From Mesotoga sp. BH458_6_3_2_1 (lineage in GTDB: Bacteria; Thermotogota; Thermotogae; Petrotogales; Kosmotogaceae): a stretch of 64,000 bases of DNA. The position numbers were made by a program, and so were the translations under genes. The stretch lies in NCBI RefSeq assembly GCF_003664995.1, contig NZ_JFHL01000027.1, forward strand, positions 1 through 64,000, written 5' to 3'. The first letter of the stretch is position 1, and each line of letters starts with the position of its first letter. The notes under the pieces are model-generated. The model did not search any database. It was not told the origin of the DNA and saw only the letters and a list, made by a program, of their open reading frames with translations. This document shows positions 59,412-64,000 of the stretch, in pieces.

Positions 59412-61517
59412 ATGAAAAGAGCTTATGTGTATGCTGTGGTATTGCTGCTTCTCGTAATGATTACCGGTTGTCCTTCATTCTGGAAATCGGCCGATGCCAC
59501 TTTAAAGAAGCTTATGTACAACGGAGTTGAAGTTCCCGAATTCAGTGCGAAGAAGACCTCGTATTCGATTGTACTCCCGGCGGGCACTACGGAACCGCCC
59601 ACTGTCACGGCCGTTCCAGCAGTTGAAGGGGTAAATATAGTTGTTACTGATGCAGAGACGCTTCCCGGGACTGCAACGGTAATCGTCACTTCCCTTAATG
59701 GAAAGGCAAGTCTAACTTACAGTATCTTCTTTACAGTGAAGGTAGTGATCTCGATTGTGGCCGATCCCACTGATGGAGGAGAATTCAGCGGAGACGGAGA
59801 ATACGTCTACGGGGATCTCGTAACTATAGTGGCCACACCATCCATTCATCACACTTTTAGTGGATGGTTTCTTGACGAACCTGAAGAAGTGAGTTTTGAG
59901 GAGAGCGGTGACGACCCAATATACACCGATCCGGTCGCCTCTTTCCCGGCTCTAAAGGATGTAAGTCTTTTGGTGGGATTCAATCCAATGGAATACACCT
60001 TCAATCTTGTGCCTGTTCCTCCTGAAGGTGGTGAAGTGGCCGGCGGAGGCGCTGTGAATTATGGTGACTCTGTAGGTTTGAGCGCGCTGTCTAATGAAGG
60101 CTATGGCTTTGCGGGATGGTGGATAGACGGCTATATGTTCAGTGATCAGGCCGCTGATCTGGTTAGTACAGTGGAAATTCTCAGTCATACGGCATGCATT
60201 ACCTGTACGGAATACACCGTTGAGGGGAGATTCGATCCTTCGGCCCCTAAGTGGCAATTAGACATTACTATTGAAGCGACTCCGGTTGATGGTGGTGAGA
60301 CCTGGGGCGAGGGAGTGTATCCGTACGGTAGTTATGTGACTGTCGGGGCGACACCTTCAGATCATTTCAATTTCGATGGGTGGTACGTCGGTGGGGAAGA
60401 GCTAAGCCAGGGCGCTACTTACACTTTCCCGGCAAATGACTGGTACACTGAGGGAATAACATACACCGCGCTTCCCTTACAGGGAGTGTTTGTAGACATA
60501 ATATACACATTCAATGCGGTTGCCGAACCTCCTGAAGGCGGAACGGCGAGCGGCGGAGGAACAGCCAAATACGGTGATCACGTTTCATTCCTGGCCGCAC
60601 CCAATGAATCCTACACTTTTGAGGGCTGGTACTATGGTGAAGAGAACATGAGCGGATCGCCAAGCTTCACCCTTGACACCGCCAGCTTCCTGGATACCCA
60701 TACGCTTCCCGTAACAAGCACAGAATCCAGCTTCATTTTTACGGCGAAGTTCCAACCCCAGACGCCGCCTCCTGGATGGCTTATGATTACGATCGATGCT
60801 TCACCGACTGACAAAGGTGAGGTGAGCGGCGCCGGAAAGTATTCGTATGGAGAAGAAGTCACACTCGGAGCGACACCGATTGATCATTTTGATTTTGGAG
60901 GTTGGTACACTGATGGGGAAATGTTGAGTGAGGATCTTCCATACACATTCAACACCTCCAACTGGCTAATAACAGAAGATGTGACCAAAACTCTCCCGGT
61001 AGAGGCCTGGTTCCCGCCGGTCTTCTATCATTTCAACGTAGTTGCAAATCCTCCCGAAGGCGGGGAAGTCATGGAAAGTGGTGTATTCATTTACGGCGAT
61101 CCTATGACGCTGGGTGCAATTCCTAATGACAATTACGTATTCAGGAACTGGACTTTCGAGGGAGCTGAGTTCAGCGATAATCCATTGTGGGAAGGGAATT
61201 CCACCTTCTTCCTTGCTAGATCGACTTGTATCGGCTGCACTGAATTCACCATAGTCGGCAATTTCGACCTGGATGTGCCCGACACAATTACTGTGAACTT
61301 GAGATCTGAACCACCGGAAGGCGGTCAAGTTAGCGGAGGAGGTCAATTCCCAAAGGGGTCGAGCACGGTTATAAGTGCGATGCCGAATCCCGGATATGGA
61401 TTTAGTGTCTGGTGCTACGATCCGTGCGAGAGCGTCTTTAGTGAGAGTCAGACTCTGACTATAAGCAATCTGCAGGAAGATATTAGCCTGTTTGCATCAT
61501 TCCATCCGCTTAACTAG
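59412..61517 (+). CDS. Surface lipoprotein with cadherin-like domain and InlB-type repeats
   Basis: This 701-residue lipoprotein has the signal AYVYAVVLLLLVMITGC with its lipobox Cys. A cadherin-like beta-sandwich domain follows (LKKLMYNGVEVPEFSAKKTS region to about residue 115). Then come seven beta repeats of about 75 residues with the pattern P-x-x-GG-x-x-SG-G-x-Y-x-YGD, ending ATP-x-x-x-x-F-x-GWY (for example ATPSDHFNFDGWY, AAPNESYTFEGWY, ATPIDHFDFGGWY). Such Flg_new/InlB-like repeats occur in surface adhesins. The start at 59412 follows GGAGGAGGG. Appears monocistronic. Confidence 0.85.
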   Translation: MKRAYVYAVVLLLLVMITGCPSFWKSADATLKKLMYNGVEVPEFSAKKTSYSIVLPAGTTEPPTVTAVPAVEGVNIVVTDAETLPGTATVIVTSLNGKASLTYSIFFTVKVVISIVADPTDGGEFSGDGEYVYGDLVTIVATPSIHHTFSGWFLDEPEEVSFEESGDDPIYTDPVASFPALKDVSLLVGFNPMEYTFNLVPVPPEGGEVAGGGAVNYGDSVGLSALSNEGYGFAGWWIDGYMFSDQAADLVSTVEILSHTACITCTEYTVEGRFDPSAPKWQLDITIEATPVDGGETWGEGVYPYGSYVTVGATPSDHFNFDGWYVGGEELSQGATYTFPANDWYTEGITYTALPLQGVFVDIIYTFNAVAEPPEGGTASGGGTAKYGDHVSFLAAPNESYTFEGWYYGEENMSGSPSFTLDTASFLDTHTLPVTSTESSFIFTAKFQPQTPPPGWLMITIDASPTDKGEVSGAGKYSYGEEVTLGATPIDHFDFGGWYTDGEMLSEDLPYTFNTSNWLITEDVTKTLPVEAWFPPVFYHFNVVANPPEGGEVMESGVFIYGDPMTLGAIPNDNYVFRNWTFEGAEFSDNPLWEGNSTFFLARSTCIGCTEFTIVGNFDLDVPDTITVNLRSEPPEGGQVSGGGQFPKGSSTVISAMPNPGYGFSVWCYDPCESVFSESQTLTISNLQEDISLFASFHPLN

Positions 61518-61604
61518 AACCTCTCTGCGTGTGAAAGCAAAGCATTGTTGATTCATTTTGAGAATTGTGACATATAGACTGAAGACAGGAGTATCGGATA
61601 ATTT

Positions 61605-61637
61605 AGAAAGCCTGGGGAACGAATCCTCAGGCTTTCT
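61605..61637. terminator. Bidirectional terminator between convergent genes
   Basis: AGAAAGCCTG pairs with CAGGCTTTCT around a longer loop. The structure overlaps the last codons of the minus-strand VOC gene and ends transcription of the plus-strand lipoprotein gene. Confidence 0.75.
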
Positions 61638-61977
61638 TCTCCACAAAACCGATTCTAAAACCGTCCGGATCTCTGATGACGAATTTAAGGATTCCATAGG
61701 GAGTCGTTTCGAGAGGAGTATCGATCTCGACAGAGTCTTTGATTCTATTCCACAGCTCCTCGACACCGGTGATTCGGAAGTTCAAGATGTCTGAATTCCT
61801 GTTTCTTTTCAATCCCGGAGTTTCGATTATCCCAAAGCCGGCCGTTCCATCCGGTTTATAGGACTGCCAGTTGGTCTGTTCGTAAAAAATATCCGGTTCG
61901 AACCCGAGGATCTCTTCGTAGAAGACTCTCGCTCTCTCAAGAGAGCTTACAGATATAGTAGCAACCTGAATTTCCAT
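61627..61977 (-). CDS. VOC-family (glyoxalase/bleomycin-resistance) protein
   Basis: This 116-residue single VOC domain begins MEIQVATISVSSLERARVFY with EILGFEPDIFYEQT and ends ILKFVIRDPDGFRIGFVEK, the usual second beta-alpha-beta unit. The canonical metal residues are not all obvious; the first strand has Gln/Thr rather than His. Function unknown. A single gene near the permease gene, about 100 bases apart on the same strand. Confidence 0.8.
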   Translation of the reverse strand: MEIQVATISVSSLERARVFYEEILGFEPDIFYEQTNWQSYKPDGTAGFGIIETPGLKRNRNSDILNFRITGVEELWNRIKDSVEIDTPLETTPYGILKFVIRDPDGFRIGFVEKKA

Positions 61978-62074
61978 TTAGGCCTCCCAATATTAGTTTG
62001 TCTTAAGAAGAATAACGCCGGCGATAAAACCTGTCAAAGTCCGACCCTAGTCAAACTGAAAGATTCATTTCTCA

Positions 62075-64000
62075 TCACTCTACAGTTCTGATCGATTCGG
62101 TTATGCTTAGAGACGTCACCTTTCTCGACGAAGCGAGCGTGGTCAATATTCCTGCCCCTATCGCGCCGGCAACCGCTAGAACAATTCCCATCCATGGTAT
62201 CGACCAGTTGAGATGACTCATTCCGGATCTCAAGAGCGAATAGACCGTGTAAGAGAGAATCAGGCCAAGAACGACAGACGATACAGCGCTAATGAGACCG
62301 AAGATCAAGCCTTCGTAAGTAAGCATGGCCTTGAGTTGTTTTCCGGTCATTCCAATAGCTCTCAGTATTCCAAACTCTCTGCGACGCAGGATGATAGTAG
62401 TGTTTATGGTGTTTGTTATCCCGCAGATGCCTATGAAGCCAACTATTGCAATAAGCCCGTACACTAGGGTTGAAAGTGTGCTGATTGCGTCTTCAGTCTC
62501 TTTCTTGTATTCACTGTATGAGATGAAGGTAGAATTCCTGTACCTGTCGGCGATCTCTTCGATTGTCGATTCGAGAGCTTCAGCGTCGCTTCCCCTTCGA
62601 AGATAGATATCTACATACGAGTAGTGGTCCATGTAGTCCATCATGGTGAGATGGACATCGCCGTTCTCAGGCCTGAGACTCTCAATTATCTTATCGCTGC
62701 ATGCCGCAAGGATTCCACCCTCTACCGTGTAGGCTACCGATGGCAGCTCCTGCACTACGGCGGCAACGACGAACTCCGAGGCGACGGGAACTTGTACCAT
62801 AGACTCGTTCAGATAGTACGTCTTGAGCAGAACTCTGTCTCCTGCCTCGATTCCATGCCTGTTGCTGTTTTCAATGTCGATAATGATTACCCGTTCGGAA
62901 GTTGCTCTCCTCAAATCTATGGATCCCGAAATTACTTTCGTCTTCATCAGCTCGATACCGAGATCGTTGTAAGCGAGGAGAGCCATGTACATTCCGCTAT
63001 TATCAACCATTGTCGCACGCATTCCGGCCTCAGGGTTTGAGAAGGTCGCGAATGACCTACTATCAAGGTCCTGGTCCTCATATTCGGTGAGCAGTCTTCC
63101 CGTAATGAACTTCGCAGCCGCAACTGTCTGTACATCTTCGAATGAGAGTATCTCTTCGATCGTTTGCTCATCGGGTCCGTCATCGTACATGCTTGCCACT
63201 CTTATTGAGAAATCCGACTTCACAACGCCCCGCGCAATTCTCTCAGTATCGAAGTTTCCGGCAAAGTACGAGAAGGCTATGAAAAGAGTTGCCGCCATCG
63301 TCATTGAAATGACAGAAATAATCGTCGTGCGAAGATTTCTCCTCATGTTTCTTTTCGCAAGTTTCAACGGGATCTTCTCTCTCGACGAACTTTGTCCTTC
63401 AACGATCCCTTTGACTTCGAAGTCAGAGGGTTCGACACCGTACTGTCTCATCGCCTCTACGGGTGAAACTTTACCCGCCCTCAGTGCGGGAATAAGAGAA
63501 GATACGACTACCGACAGGAATCCGAGAATGGTTCCAAGTAAGAGTGATAGGGGTGTAATCATGGTTGAGAAGCCGCCTAGACCTGTCAGCTGAGATCCCG
63601 CATAGAGCGCTATTGCGAAGGAAAGCAAAACGCCTGTCGCCAGTCCTAAGGGAATGCCAACAAGACTTACGAGGATCGATTCTCGGAAGACGACCTTCCT
63701 TATCTGTGCGGGAGTGGCACCGGCCGCCCTGAGAAGCCCGAATTCACGTATTCTTTCGAGAACGGATATCTGTACGGTGTTATAGATAGAGACCATTGAA
63801 GCCACTGCGACGAGCAGTCCCAGAACGACTGCCGGCCAGTTGACTGGAGATAGGTTCTCAAGAAAGTAGATCAACGAACCGTTGTAAGTTGTCTTATCTC
63901 TTATTTCGAGATCCGAAGCAACCTTAAGTGCGGCAACTCTTATTCCGTTGTTTGGTGCATCAACGGTGAAATAGGCGTTCTTCACCACTCTCGACTCTTC
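62075..64000 (-). CDS. FtsX/MacB-type ABC transporter permease, N-terminus beyond the window
   Basis: At least 640 residues. The reading frame stays open to the window edge, so the start lies outside. Two FtsX domains are seen: one near the left of the protein (VVLGLLVAVASMVSIYNTVQ, REFGLLRAAGATPAQIRKVV in part) and one at the C-terminus (VGFIGICGITNTINTTIILRR, REFGILRAIGMTGKQLKAML). A periplasmic domain of roughly 250 residues lies between them. Such permeases work with a LolD/MacB-like ATPase in lipoprotein, peptide or antibiotic export. The ATPase would be encoded upstream, outside the window. Confidence 0.88.
   Translation of the reverse strand, partial: EESRVVKNAYFTVDAPNNGIRVAALKVASDLEIRDKTTYNGSLIYFLENLSPVNWPAVVLGLLVAVASMVSIYNTVQISVLERIREFGLLRAAGATPAQIRKVVFRESILVSLVGIPLGLATGVLLSFAIALYAGSQLTGLGGFSTMITPLSLLLGTILGFLSVVVSSLIPALRAGKVSPVEAMRQYGVEPSDFEVKGIVEGQSSSREKIPLKLAKRNMRRNLRTTIISVISMTMAATLFIAFSYFAGNFDTERIARGVVKSDFSIRVASMYDDGPDEQTIEEILSFEDVQTVAAAKFITGRLLTEYEDQDLDSRSFATFSNPEAGMRATMVDNSGMYMALLAYNDLGIELMKTKVISGSIDLRRATSERVIIIDIENSNRHGIEAGDRVLLKTYYLNESMVQVPVASEFVVAAVVQELPSVAYTVEGGILAACSDKIIESLRPENGDVHLTMMDYMDHYSYVDIYLRRGSDAEALESTIEEIADRYRNSTFISYSEYKKETEDAISTLSTLVYGLIAIVGFIGICGITNTINTTIILRRREFGILRAIGMTGKQLKAMLTYEGLIFGLISAVSSVVLGLILSYTVYSLLRSGMSHLNWSIPWMGIVLAVAGAIGAGILTTLASSRKVTSLSITESIRTVE

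Overview
The window looks like chromosomal DNA from a mesophilic member of the Thermotogae, most likely Mesotoga or a close Kosmotogaceae relative. This is an inference from protein style: a toga-type beta-barrel, Thermotogales-like sugar ABC operons, an Etf-linked lactate dehydrogenase, frequent TTG and GTG starts behind strong GGAGG sites, and tightly overlapping operons. No rRNA, tRNA, CRISPR array, transposase or prophage was seen.

Layout. (1) 0.65-3.8 kb, minus: etfB-etfA-FAD oxidase, a lactate/glycolate dehydrogenase of the Etf-coupled type. (2) 4.2-6.1 kb: a membrane diguanylate cyclase with a periplasmic solute-binding domain. (3) 6.25-17.9 kb, plus: a 13-gene ribose/deoxyribose-type operon (ABC transporter, rbsD, rbsK, DeoC-like aldolase, FGGY kinase, GntR regulator, two oxidoreductases). 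It unusually includes the ribulose-monophosphate pair HPS and PHI. (4) 18.5-36.1 kb: a peptidoglycan-salvage supercluster in three transcription units. These are amiE-anmK-oppABCDF (minus), nagZ-murQ-gntR-murK (plus), and a MalFG-type sugar transporter with namZ (minus). Together they could import muropeptides and MurNAc-GlcNAc, release MurNAc and GlcNAc, and convert MurNAc to GlcNAc-6-P plus lactate. (5) 36.6-38.9 kb: a small orphan protein, a PdxA2-like dehydrogenase and a hemolysin III/PAQR protein. (6) 39.2-42.0 kb: a four-gene DUF2089/SHOCT-like/DUF4097/LiaF-like operon that resembles an envelope-stress module. (7) 42.2-45.6 kb: pncB-pdxS-pdxT and a class II glutamine amidotransferase. 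(8) 45.7-51.0 kb: a beta-barrel protein, a nucleoside phosphorylase, a GNAT, an exported phosphatase with an unusual N-terminal domain, a catalytically degenerate PAP2 protein and a lipoprotein. (9) 51.5-53.6 kb: a CarH-like cobalamin sensor translationally coupled to a diguanylate cyclase. (10) 53.6-64 kb: a repeat island, small ORFs, a SIR2-domain protein (possible phage defence), a repeat-rich lipoprotein, a VOC protein and an FtsX/MacB-type permease cut by the window edge.

Long noncoding islands (about 1-650, 17.9-18.5, 26.5-27.8 and 53.6-54.7 kb) are built from the same short modules in different orders and orientations. They abut gene 3' ends and in one case supply a stop codon.

The best candidates for undescribed biology are the B12-sensor/diguanylate cyclase pair, the four-gene envelope module whose short helical motif recurs in three neighbouring proteins, and the exported SAM_HAT_C-like/tyrosine-phosphatase fusion beside a pseudo-PAP2 protein. 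All functions are predictions from reading the sequence. No database search was run.
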